A stretch of DNA of 64,000 nt from Paenibacillus athensensis (GTDB lineage: Bacteria > Bacillota > Bacilli > Paenibacillales > NBRC-103111). The stretch spans positions 32,512 to 96,511 of the forward strand of contig NZ_MYFO02000017.1 of the NCBI RefSeq assembly GCF_004514475.2, given 5' to 3'. Shown here piece after piece: positions 42,401 through 49,056 of the stretch. The notes under the pieces were generated by a model. The model had not been told where the DNA came from. It did no database searches and saw nothing but the letters and a program-made list of their open reading frames with translations. Every line of letters begins with the position of its first letter. The stretch's first letter is position 1. Position numbers and translations under genes: made by a program.

Positions 42401-42597
42401 GCACGATCATTTCCAAAGGGTTGGCGGTCGTCGTCATCGGCGGCTTGACTACATCGACGTTGCTGACACTGGTGATCGTACCGATCATGTACGAGCTGCT
42501 GTATCGCCGCAAGGAACAAAAGCTGCTGAAACAAATCGCATCGGGAGTTGCAGCCGGGCCGGTTCCATCGGAGCCGTCTGCACCCGGGCTTCACTAA
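39478..42597 (+). CDS. RND-family efflux transporter (SwrC/AcrB-like)
   Basis: The 1039-residue protein has the RND architecture: an N-terminal helix, a large extracytoplasmic loop, six helices (about 335-540), a second loop (about 560-860), and C-terminal helices. The TM4 proton-relay acidic pair is in G-R-V-V-D-D-S-I-V-V-I-E-N near 395, and L-M-L-I-G-I-V-V-T-N-A-I-V-L-V-D-R near 915 is the TM10 segment. In Bacillota, SwrC-type RND proteins pump surfactants or lipopeptides. It is followed directly by an MFP lipoprotein and a secreted modular protein. Confidence 0.93.
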   Translation: MHKFTEFSMKNMAAVFIIMLLLVVGGLYATTTLKVESMPDISFPVVIVNTTYTAPPKDVLEQITKPIEKAVAGVDGLKNLTSSSQDNFSQIFIELEQSKKPEDVKKDVESLIANVKLPQGADKPKVLTAGFASEPVYYMAVYGENGMNQAELDKIYKDTILPGFNGLKGIDHVDSVGNQEAVLTIKLDAAAINNYGLAPSDVSALIKASLVSSPAGTVDFNGNTQMVRVKGELDTIYGLDNMKLTTHTGDTLLLKQIAKIEAISESSFIARLDDKPAIGVLLYKTKAANAVEFADAADKLMADWEQNLPGVKFHIVLNGATSIKESVHGMVQEGGLGAILASLMILLFLRNVRMTLIVLVSIPLSILITLMVMAPLGISLNIMTLGGMAIAIGRVVDDSIVVIENIYSQLQKAHERNESVIRLATRQVSAAITSSTITTVGVFGPIAFVSGVVGEVFRPFAITLVCALLSSLLVALTVIPMLAKLLVMKSGKIPSHDENHVGPMAERYRRVLLWSLNHRWITVLIAVVIFLGSAFISIPNLAMSFMPDSETDRQVLVELKMPRETSLETMNAKSQEIEAMLKAEKDPAGQPMFKYNEALVGYNFSSDKYAYRTVMFTEVSEAADAKEAVKTYKEKLLAMMPEGSDVNVQLITFGPGGSGGSDFSYSLKGDDQLYLRQAADMVKAKMKEFPELSDVKDSLSESKTEVEITVDQNKARLYGLSAAQVLQTVNAWIAEEKLGDLKFDNVTYNTKVMLDPAYKDSVGKMGAFLLRTPTGQNVQLNEVAKIRQIDAPIGISREMQNQVLSVSAKIDSVDKGGVSNKVSAELAKLELPPGVSREVKGVSDDINKSFMEMFMAMAASIFIVYLVMVLAFGNARAPFAILFSLPLAAIGGLLGLLVTGESVNVTSLIGFLMLIGIVVTNAIVLVDRVQQLREQGSLVRDALIEAGMTRLRPIIMTAGATIIALLPLALGLSKGTIISKGLAVVVIGGLTTSTLLTLVIVPIMYELLYRRKEQKLLKQIASGVAAGPVPSEPSAPGLH

Positions 42598-42630
42598 TAC
42601 GACGAGGATGAGGAAAAGGGGAAACCGGAT

Positions 42631-43887
42631 ATGAAACGATCACTAACCACACTTACGCAAGGCGCCAAATGGCTTGGCGTCGTCGCGCTCAGCGCAGCGC
42701 TGGTCGCGGGCTGCTCGGCCAAACCGGCGGCAGCGCCGGAGGCTCAAGCCGCCGCTGCGCAGCAGCAGGTGAAAACGGTCAAAACGGCCAAGGTCGAGAA
42801 GCAGAAAATCGGCGATCCGCTGGAGCAGGTCGGCGACGTGGTATCGTCGGTTCGGCTCGATGTCGTCGCCAAGGCGGGCGGGGAGATTGTCGAGGTTTTG
42901 AAAAAACGCGGCGACGCCGTGCAAAAGGGCGATGTGCTGTTCCGGCTCGATCCGGTCGACGTGGAGCTGCAAAAGGAGCAAAGCGATCTGTCGATCCGCA
43001 GCGCCGAGGCGCAGTTGAAAAAGGCGCGCGAGGACGTCGATAACGGCAAAACCGAGCTGAAAAATGCGATCGTCAAGCTGGAAACGGCCGTGTCCGATCT
43101 GGAAAAGGCGTACAACCGCACGCATAACGATTACGACGCCGGCAACGCGACCCAAGCGCAGCTCGATCAAGCCCGGACGCAGCTGAGCAATATGCAGCTT
43201 GATCTCGATATTCAGCGCAAAAAGCTGCAAACGCTGGAAAATACGGACTCGCTGGCTACGGTGGAGATGCAGCTGGAATCGGCGAAGCTGGGCAGCCGTT
43301 CGGCTGTGCGCGCGCTCAGCAATCTGGAGGTCAAGGCGCCGGCGTCCGGCGTGTTGACCGATCTGACCGCCGAGGTCGGAATGACGATTACGCCGGGCTT
43401 CCGCGCCGGCGAGGTGCAGCAGCTCAATCCGGTGAAAATCAAGTCGACGCTGACCGAAACGGCGGCAGCGCTCGTTCGCGGCAAATCGAGTCTGGTGTTT
43501 TACATCCCCGATGTGACCGATAAGCAGGAGGCCAAGGTCACGTTCCTCTCGGACGTGATGAACAGCCAGACGAAAGCGTACGATTTGGAGCTGGAGGTCG
43601 CCAATGCCGACGGCAAGCTGAAGCCGGGAGCCAAGGCGCAAATTGTGCTGACGAGCGACAGCGAGCAGATCGTGCCGGTCGTGCCGACGCTGAGCGTCGT
43701 ACGCGAAGGCAGCGACTCCTTCGTTTTCGTGCTCAAGGGCAACACGGTCGAGAAGCGCAAGGTTGAGCTCGGCCGATTGAACGAGGCGAACCAGGAGGTG
43801 CTCTCCGGCGTCGTAGCCGACGAGACGATTGTCGTGTCCGGCCAGCACCAGCTCAAGGACCAGGACCAGGTACAAGCGGCCAACTGA
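42631..43887 (+). CDS. RND-associated membrane-fusion lipoprotein
   Basis: The 418-residue protein has a lipoprotein signal (L-V-A-G-C-S, Cys about 28) followed by an Ala/Gln-rich linker. Then come a lipoyl half (V-A-K-A-G-G-E-I-V-E-V-L), a long coiled-coil hairpin (about 105-215), the second lipoyl half (V-K-A-P-A-S-G-V-L) and beta-barrel/membrane-proximal domains. It is the adaptor of the RND pump upstream. The absence of an outer membrane means it may reach only through the wall. The 33-bp gap carries GAGGAAAAGGGG as ribosome binding site. Confidence 0.9.
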   Translation: MKRSLTTLTQGAKWLGVVALSAALVAGCSAKPAAAPEAQAAAAQQQVKTVKTAKVEKQKIGDPLEQVGDVVSSVRLDVVAKAGGEIVEVLKKRGDAVQKGDVLFRLDPVDVELQKEQSDLSIRSAEAQLKKAREDVDNGKTELKNAIVKLETAVSDLEKAYNRTHNDYDAGNATQAQLDQARTQLSNMQLDLDIQRKKLQTLENTDSLATVEMQLESAKLGSRSAVRALSNLEVKAPASGVLTDLTAEVGMTITPGFRAGEVQQLNPVKIKSTLTETAAALVRGKSSLVFYIPDVTDKQEAKVTFLSDVMNSQTKAYDLELEVANADGKLKPGAKAQIVLTSDSEQIVPVVPTLSVVREGSDSFVFVLKGNTVEKRKVELGRLNEANQEVLSGVVADETIVVSGQHQLKDQDQVQAAN

Positions 43888-43926
43888 TCTGTATATGAAC
43901 CTTTTTGCCAATAGGAGGACGAACCT

Positions 43927-45657
43927 GTGAATCATACATGGAAAAAAACAATAACGACGGCGGTACTGTCGGCAGCGCTGCTGACGGTTGTGGCTGCCCC
44001 CGCGTGGGCGGCCAATCCGGCCCCTGCGGCCGGTGCGTCTGTCGTGCGCTATGCGCTGACCGATTCGATGGATGTGGAGCTCAAGAGCTTGTTTAACGAC
44101 CGCACGGGCGACACCAGCCGGCTGGGCGCGGTTGTGCGTATGCGCAACACGGCGGGCAAGCTGCAGCGGGTACCGGATGTGGAGCTGCGGGTGCTGACCG
44201 CCGACGGGGTGTCGTACACGCTGCAGCCGAGCAGCCGGAACGTGCGCGCCATCCAGCCCAAGGCCGTGCAGGAGCTGAGCTATCTGGCGACCGTGGACCG
44301 CATGGATGAGGTGGACGTGACCGAGCTGAACTGGGTCGATGTCGACACCGACGTCTATCCGAAGCGCGAGACGGTGCTGCTGAAGCTGGCGGTCGGCCCG
44401 GATCAGGTGTGGAACGGCGCGAACAGCGTCGTGACGAACGTGACGGCGATCCGCAAATGGGGTGAGGCGTTTACGCTTGATGCGCTGCGTTCGCCGGTCG
44501 TGCTGCGCCCGGTCGATCTGCACCAGGAAGTGACGGCCAAGGGCGTCGCGACGGTGGTGCAGCTGGAGGCGTCGAATCCGACGAAGGAGCGTCAGCTTGT
44601 GCCGGCTTTTGGCCTTGACGGTCAAGCGGACGGCAAGGTGTATACGGGAAGCCGCGCCGAGGCGTCCGTCTCGCTGGAGGCGGGCGAGAAGAAATACGTG
44701 CACGTCGTTATGCCGACGGAGCTGGATACGGCGCTGACGAGCCTGACCGTTGTGACGCCGGAGACGTTCAGCGGCCAAGGGGGCGACGAGACGTTCCGCA
44801 TCGGCCGTCTGAGCATCCTGCTGCCGGATGCAGCGGGCGAAGCCGATCTGGCATCGTTGGCGCCGCTCTATAAGCTTGGCGATCCGCTGAAGCTCGACAG
44901 CGTGAGCAAGCTGATTCCGTCGTCGATGGATGTGTCGCTTGTCGAGCTGCATATGAGCGCGAACGTCGAGGACGGCTTCAATACCGCTGTCGCCAAGTTC
45001 AAGCTGACGAACAAGGGCGACCGCTCGGTGCCGGTTCCGCCATTTGCTGCCGAGCTGCGCAGCAAGGACGGGTACATCTACAGCGGCAGCCGCCAGCAGG
45101 CGACGGCAGCGAGCATCGTGCCGGGGGCGTCCTATGTGGTCAGCTACGCGTTTGCGCTGCCGGCTTCGGAAACCGGCGAAGGGCTGCAGCTTGGGATCTA
45201 CAGCAAGCAAAGCGCCGGCGACTACAGCTACAAATCGCTGCTCGGCGTCTGCCGGGTTGAGCTGCAAGCGGCCGATCCCGCCGATCAGCTGGTCTTGTAC
45301 CCATACACAGCCAAGGTGACGTCTTGGGACATCTCGGCGAACATGTCGCAACAGACGTTCACGTACAATTACAGGCTGAAGCTGTTCCTGAATCTCAAGC
45401 AGGACAAAGCGGTGCTGACGGACGCCAACGGCAGCAAGCTGCAGTTTGACTTGTACAACAGCACGGGCAGCCTGATCGGCAGTGCGACGCAAAGCTTTTA
45501 CGGCCAAAATCGCTTGCTGAACGGCGAGAACGATGTCATCATCGGCTCGGCGACCTCGCAGCTGGAGGTGCCGCTGACGGTGAAGGTGTACGAGGTGTTT
45601 ACAACGGACAACAACGAGCAGGCCAAGCGTCTGCTGACGACGTTCAAGCAGTTTTGA
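43927..45657 (+). CDS. Secreted beta-modular protein, second paralogue
   Basis: The 576-residue product starts at GTG 43927 behind AGGAGG. A signal peptide (N-H-T-W-K-K-T..., ending A-W-A-A-N) precedes about three 110-130-residue beta-rich modules, with K-F-K-L-T-N-K-G-D-R-S-V-P-V-P and D-G-Y-I-Y-S-G matching the N-K-G-D-E-S-L-P-I-P and E-G-Y-L-Y-P segments of the 37016 protein. The C-terminal domain (L-Y-P-Y-T-A-K-V, T-Y-N-Y-R-L, V-K-V-Y-E-V-F) corresponds to that of the paralogue. It is the last gene of the RND operon. Function unknown; association with the efflux adaptor is inferred. Confidence 0.8.
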   Translation: MNHTWKKTITTAVLSAALLTVVAAPAWAANPAPAAGASVVRYALTDSMDVELKSLFNDRTGDTSRLGAVVRMRNTAGKLQRVPDVELRVLTADGVSYTLQPSSRNVRAIQPKAVQELSYLATVDRMDEVDVTELNWVDVDTDVYPKRETVLLKLAVGPDQVWNGANSVVTNVTAIRKWGEAFTLDALRSPVVLRPVDLHQEVTAKGVATVVQLEASNPTKERQLVPAFGLDGQADGKVYTGSRAEASVSLEAGEKKYVHVVMPTELDTALTSLTVVTPETFSGQGGDETFRIGRLSILLPDAAGEADLASLAPLYKLGDPLKLDSVSKLIPSSMDVSLVELHMSANVEDGFNTAVAKFKLTNKGDRSVPVPPFAAELRSKDGYIYSGSRQQATAASIVPGASYVVSYAFALPASETGEGLQLGIYSKQSAGDYSYKSLLGVCRVELQAADPADQLVLYPYTAKVTSWDISANMSQQTFTYNYRLKLFLNLKQDKAVLTDANGSKLQFDLYNSTGSLIGSATQSFYGQNRLLNGENDVIIGSATSQLEVPLTVKVYEVFTTDNNEQAKRLLTTFKQF

Positions 45658-45748
45658 CAGCGGGATGGAACGAGGGGAAGCGGCTAACCGAAAGGTCGTC
45701 TCACAAAAGCAACATTTTCCGCTCCGCTCCCGGCGTTTGATCCCCAAG

Positions 45749-45793
45749 ATGCCTCCAGCCCCGCTTCAATTGCGGGCGTTGGAGGCATTTTTT
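45749..45793 (+). terminator. Terminator of the RND operon
   Basis: ATGCCTCCA / TGGAGGCAT (one register shift) with inner CCCGC/GCGGG, followed by T6. Confidence 0.9.
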
Positions 45794-45881
45794 GCATGGC
45801 CGGAGACTGCTTTCAGCAAGGGGCGTGTCGAAGCCTCTTGCATAATCCGGTAGCCGGATGTCTGCGAGCGAGGGGCAGGGC

Positions 45882-45928
45882 TTGATTCGCTGCTCGCTTT
45901 ATGGTTTAATAAACTTACGAACGGTCGT
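45882..45928 (+). promoter_or_regulatory. Promoter and operator of the TetR-SMR operon
   Basis: TTGATT (45882-45887), 17 bp, TTTAAT (45905-45910). Directly downstream is the near-palindrome ACGAACGGTCGT (45917-45928), where repressor binding would block transcription. TetR autoregulation is inferred. Confidence 0.6.
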
Positions 45929-45944
45929 CAGTTTGGGAGGGGTT

Positions 45945-46529
45945 ATGTTGACTTCGGATAAAATTCGGGAAGTGGCGCTGCGGCATTTTGCGCGGGGCGG
46001 TTATGAGGGAGCATCTTTGGCCGATATTGCGGCAGAGGTCGGGATCAAGAAGCAGTCGCTTTACAATCATTTTACGGGCAAGGATGAGATGTTTCTGGTC
46101 GTCTTCCGCGACGTGGCAGCCCGGGAAATGCTGTTTGTCGAGGCGTATCTGGAGCGCAGCCGGTCGCTGGCGCTGGAGTCGCTGCTGTACGGCTTTCTGG
46201 ACGGATATCGTCAGCGCTACGAGCGGGAGGACGATACGAAGTTTTTTTTGCGGATGGCGTTTTTTCCGCCGGCTCATTTGCACCGGGAAATCGTCGATTA
46301 TTGCAATCATCATCTTGATCGGCTGGGGGTACTGCTGGAGCCGTTTTTTGCCGCTGCGGCGAGCAGTGGGCAGATGCACCGGGACGTATCCGCACAGCGG
46401 GCCGCGGCTGCTTTTACCGCTGTTTTGGACGGAATGTTCGTTGAGATGCTCTATGGCGGCCAAGAGCGCTCGTTACGGAGGCTGGACGCTTCCTGGTATG
46501 TGTACTGGCGAGGGGTGCAAAGCAGCTAG
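45945..46529 (+). CDS. TetR-family regulator of the SMR pair
   Basis: The 194-residue regulator has an N-terminal helix-turn-helix: I-R-E-V-A-L-R-H-F-A-R-G-G-Y, S-L-A-D-I-A-A-E-V-G, Q-S-L-Y-N-H-F. The C-terminal ligand/dimer domain is variable. ATG 45945 lies only about 4 nt after GGGAGGGG; TTG 45948 in the same frame is an alternative. It is followed after 13 bp by two SMR efflux genes, so it most likely represses them and itself until a cationic compound binds. Confidence 0.88.
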   Translation: MLTSDKIREVALRHFARGGYEGASLADIAAEVGIKKQSLYNHFTGKDEMFLVVFRDVAAREMLFVEAYLERSRSLALESLLYGFLDGYRQRYEREDDTKFFLRMAFFPPAHLHREIVDYCNHHLDRLGVLLEPFFAAAASSGQMHRDVSAQRAAAAFTAVLDGMFVEMLYGGQERSLRRLDASWYVYWRGVQSS

Positions 46530-46542
46530 AGGAGGTTGACAC

Positions 46543-46881
46543 ATGAATCGCAGTTGGATGTGGATTGGCGTCGGGGCTTTGTTCGAGGTCGGTTGGGTGG
46601 CAGGCTTCAAGCATGCCGATACGTGGATGTTGTGGGCGCTGACGCTTGCGGCGCTGGGCATTTCGTTTTATCTGGTTATCGCGGCATCGGCCAAGCTGCC
46701 CGTCGGCACGGTGTATGCGGTTTATACGGGGCTGGGCACCGCGGGGACCGTGCTGGCGGAAATGGTCTGGTTCGCGGAGCCGGTCAAGCTGACCAAGCTG
46801 TTGTTGATCGCGCTGCTGCTTGCGGGTGTAATGGGACTCAAGCTGACCGGCGACACGGCAGCGGCCGAGGAGGGGAACTAA
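46543..46881 (+). CDS. SMR efflux subunit, first of a pair
   Basis: The 112-residue four-helix membrane protein has the SMR signature: the proton/substrate-coupling Glu in G-A-L-F-E-V-G-W (Glu about 15), V-G-T-V-Y-A-V-Y-T-G-L-G-T-A-G near 53-67, and a hydrophobic final helix. The C-terminal tail is polar (D-T-A-A-A-E-E-G-N). It lies immediately before a second, slightly shorter SMR gene, suggesting a heterodimer like YkkC/YkkD or the paired guanidinium exporters. No ykkC riboswitch is seen; control appears to be by TetR. Confidence 0.9.
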   Translation: MNRSWMWIGVGALFEVGWVAGFKHADTWMLWALTLAALGISFYLVIAASAKLPVGTVYAVYTGLGTAGTVLAEMVWFAEPVKLTKLLLIALLLAGVMGLKLTGDTAAAEEGN

Positions 46882-47196
46882 ATGGCGTGGATGGCCTTAC
46901 TTGCAGCCGGGGTGTTTGAGGTGGTTGGCGTCGTTGGCATGAACCGGATCAAGCGCGACCGCGATGTGCGGGCGTTTGCGCTGTTTGGAGCGGGCGTTGC
47001 GCTGAGCTTCCTGTTTCTCAGCCTTGCGCTTCGCAGCTTGCCGATGGGGACGGCTTATGCGATCTGGACCGGAATCGGCACGGTGGGCGCTGCCGCTGTC
47101 GGGATGCTGTTGTTCGGCGAATCGCGTCAGTGGCGGCGTCTGCTTTGCATGGCGATGGTGCTGGCTGCGGCTGTGGGGCTCAAGCTGTTTGCTTGA
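46882..47196 (+). CDS. SMR efflux subunit, second of a pair
   Basis: The 104-residue four-helix protein contains A-G-V-F-E-V-V-G (Glu about 12) and M-G-T-A-Y-A-I-W-T-G-I-G-T-V-G. The ATG follows the previous TAA with no gap, and the ribosome binding site lies within the end of the first gene, so they are co-translated. Opposite-topology heterodimers are known in this family (established knowledge). Sequence alone does not fix the substrate (quaternary ammonium or guanidinium). Confidence 0.9.
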   Translation: MAWMALLAAGVFEVVGVVGMNRIKRDRDVRAFALFGAGVALSFLFLSLALRSLPMGTAYAIWTGIGTVGAAAVGMLLFGESRQWRRLLCMAMVLAAAVGLKLFA

Positions 47197-47209
47197 GCCG
47201 GGCTTTTTT
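47177..47209 (+). terminator. Terminator overlapping the end of the SMR operon
   Basis: GGCTCAAGC / GCTTGAGCC, a perfect 9-bp stem with a TGTTT loop; the stop codon TGA of the last SMR gene lies in the descending arm. GGGC and T6 follow. Confidence 0.8.
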
Positions 47210-47271
47210 GGCAGCGCGGCGGTTGGCTGATTTATGATATGATGGAAGAAAACGCTGCAGGGGTGTGGCTG

Positions 47272-47808
47272 ATGAGGAAATATGTGATTGGAGCTGCTGT
47301 CGGCTTTGTGCTTTCGCTAAGCCTGACGGCTCATGCCGAGGTAGAGCAGGTGATGAACGCGGTGGTGCAGGGTCTGTTCCCGGTCAAGGTGGACGGCGTG
47401 CGCGTCGGCGATGCGATCGTCGTGAACGACAAAACGTATTTGCCGGTGCGGTCGTTCGGCGAAGCTGTCGGGTACGAGGTGACGTTTACCGATGCTCGTG
47501 AAGTCGTGATGACGCGCAAAGCGGCGACGCCCGATCCGGACGCGGCCCGTCAGGCCGAGCTTATGGTCCAGATCGGCAAGCTGGAGAGCGACATTCAAAG
47601 CAAGCAGGCGGGCATACAGAATATGAAACAAAGTATCGAAAATTTCACCTTTGAGATGGACCGCGCTACGGACGATACGCTTAAATTCCAGTTTGGCGCA
47701 CAGATTACACAATACCAAGCGCGCATTCAGGAGTGGCAAAACGTCATTATCGAGCTGCAAAAGCAAGTCGATGCCCTGCGTCAGCAGCTGCCGCAAGGCA
47801 AGTCGTGA
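47272..47808 (+). CDS. Small secreted protein: copper-amine-oxidase-N-like domain plus coiled coil
   Basis: The 178-residue product begins at ATG 47272 (R-K-Y-V-I-G-A-A) with a signal peptide ending T-A-H-A-E (about 23). Residues about 30-85 contain a copper-amine-oxidase-N-like fragment (T-Y-L-P-V-R-S-F-G-E-A-V-G-Y-E-V). A coiled-coil tail of about 80 residues follows (L-E-S-D-I-Q-S-K-Q-A-G-I). No enzyme signature was found. It probably attaches to the envelope. It is monocistronic after the SMR terminator; a weak promoter TTGGCA-19-TATGAT lies at 47208-47238. Confidence 0.75.
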   Translation: MRKYVIGAAVGFVLSLSLTAHAEVEQVMNAVVQGLFPVKVDGVRVGDAIVVNDKTYLPVRSFGEAVGYEVTFTDAREVVMTRKAATPDPDAARQAELMVQIGKLESDIQSKQAGIQNMKQSIENFTFEMDRATDDTLKFQFGAQITQYQARIQEWQNVIIELQKQVDALRQQLPQGKS

Positions 47809-47897
47809 TACAAAGGAGGGGCATCGGCTGGGCGGAGCGGCGTTGGCCGGGTGAAGTGGGGCAGCGCCGGCCGCCTGATATATCCCCTAAAAATAGC

Positions 47898-47919
47898 AAA
47901 AAACCCTTGCAGGACAAGG
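47898..47919 (-). terminator. Terminator of the tRNA transcript
   Basis: On the minus strand CCTTG-TCCTG-CAAGG is followed by G and T6. Confidence 0.75.
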
Positions 47920-47931
47920 ATTTTGATGAAA

Positions 47932-48005
47932 TAGGCCCTGAGGGACTTGAACCCCCGACCAATCGGTTATGAGCCGACCGCTCTAACCAACTGAGCTAAG
48001 GGCCC
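47932..48005 (-). tRNA. tRNA-Ile2 (CAU anticodon), no encoded CCA
   Basis: The cloverleaf fits: acceptor GGGCCCT/AGGGCCT (first pair G-U), D arm GCTCAGTTGGTTAGAGC, anticodon loop CTCATAA, T arm GGGGGTTCAAGTCCCTC. The CAU anticodon is shared by elongator Met and lysidine-modified Ile2. The start GGGCCCTTAGC and the variable/T-arm TTGGTC...TTCAAGTC resemble known Ile2 species more than elongator Met, so I favour Ile2, read by TilS. The discriminator A is at 47932 and the 3' CCA is not encoded. Confidence 0.85.
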
Positions 48006-48017
48006 ATATCTGGGATA

Positions 48018-48098
<81 letters not shown>

Positions 48099-48130
48099 TC
48101 AGTATGTCGTACAAAGTGACGACAAAAATA

Positions 48131-48160
48131 AATATACACCGAAATTTGGTCGGAAGTCAA
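48131..48160 (-). promoter_or_regulatory. Promoter of the tRNA pair
   Basis: On the minus strand TTGACT (48160-48155), 18 bp, TATATT (48136-48131), about 33 bp upstream of tRNA-fMet. Confidence 0.75.
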
Positions 48161-48194
48161 GATTTTTTTGCCATAAAAGCAGATGCGACGTCGA

Positions 48195-48359
48195 CTACAA
48201 GCTGTAACGGACGCCGAAACGGCCTTTGCGGGATTTGTACACTTCGATTTCTGTCGGGCATTCGTAGCCGTAAATCCACCAGTCTTCTTCCATCCGCTTG
48301 GCGAGGCAGCCGGCCTGGAACTTGCTTTCGTACAATTTAGCCCAATAGACCCAATGCAT
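48195..48359 (-). CDS. Conserved-looking 54-residue Trp/Tyr-rich small protein
   Basis: A frame starting at ATG 48359 encodes a 54-residue protein with an ordered, non-random composition: W-V-Y-W-A-K-L-Y-E-S-K-F-Q-A-G, M-E-E-D-W-W-I-Y-G-Y-E-C, K-G-R-F-G-V-R-Y. Two Cys, several aromatic and charged residues and a normal stop (TAG) are present. GGAG lies 11 nt upstream; GTG 48371 in frame is an alternative start. The long antisense frame across it is less convincing. No family recognised. It lies upstream of the tRNA promoter and reads toward it. Confidence 0.6.
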   Translation of the reverse strand: MHWVYWAKLYESKFQAGCLAKRMEEDWWIYGYECPTEIEVYKSRKGRFGVRYSL

Positions 48360-48522
48360 GCGCGCATTCACTCCATTTGTGTTTGATGGTCCGGTATTCC
48401 TATCTTATCCACATCGACGCCGCTTTATGAGCGGGATGCGCCCAGACAGCGGAGCTGTTAGAAAAAGGCGCGGCGCGGTATAATAGGAAGCAGCAACTAT
48501 TTTTACGGCGAGGTGATCTGTC

Positions 48523-49035
48523 ATGCAATACGGAATCGTTGTTTTTCCTTCCAAGGATGTGCAAGACGCTGCCAACAGCTACCGCAAGCGCTACGACCCG
48601 CATTATCAGCTGATCCAGCCGCATTTGACCGTTCGGGAGAAAGAGGAGTGGAGCGGCGACCGGCTGGCCGAGGCCGTGAAACGGCTGGAGCAGGTGACGT
48701 CGGGACTGGCTCCGTTTGAGATGCGGTTTAACCGTTTTTCTTCGTTTTACCCGGCGAATCCGGTGATCTACATGGCGCTCGCCGACCCGCAGCCGATGCT
48801 GGAGCTGCATCGCGCTTTGTGCGGAGAGCAGCTGAGCGAAGCGGGCAAGCCGTATCATTACACGCCGCATCTGACGATCGGCCAGCAGATGGGCGACGAC
48901 GAGCTGCATGACGTGCTGGCCAGCCTGAAGCAGCGCAAGCTTGATTTGACGACGCGGATTGATCGCGTGCATTTGCTGTACCAGACCGACAATTCGGCTT
49001 GGACGGTCCACCAGACATTTCTGCTGCGCGGCTGA
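48523..49035 (+). CDS. yjcG: YjcG-like 2H phosphoesterase / 2'-5' RNA ligase family protein
   Basis: The 170-residue protein carries the two H-x-T motifs of the 2H superfamily: P-H-L-T-V (His about 34) and P-H-L-T-I-G-Q (His about 114). The N-terminus Y-G-I-V-V-F-P-S-K-D-V-Q-D-A-A-N-S-Y-R matches Bacillus YjcG. Family members hydrolyse cyclic phosphates or ligate RNA; the YjcG substrate is unknown. GCGAGGTGATCTGTC precedes ATG and TATAAT is at 48479-48484. It is monocistronic. Confidence 0.9.
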   Translation: MQYGIVVFPSKDVQDAANSYRKRYDPHYQLIQPHLTVREKEEWSGDRLAEAVKRLEQVTSGLAPFEMRFNRFSSFYPANPVIYMALADPQPMLELHRALCGEQLSEAGKPYHYTPHLTIGQQMGDDELHDVLASLKQRKLDLTTRIDRVHLLYQTDNSAWTVHQTFLLRG

Positions 49036-49056
49036 GAAGCCGCGTTTGTTTTTTTA

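Noticed and set aside
42643..45747. 1034-codon minus-strand frame across the MFP and secreted-protein genes
   Set aside because: It covers two real plus-strand genes, is rich in Arg/His/Leu/Gln without domain motifs and has no ribosome binding site.
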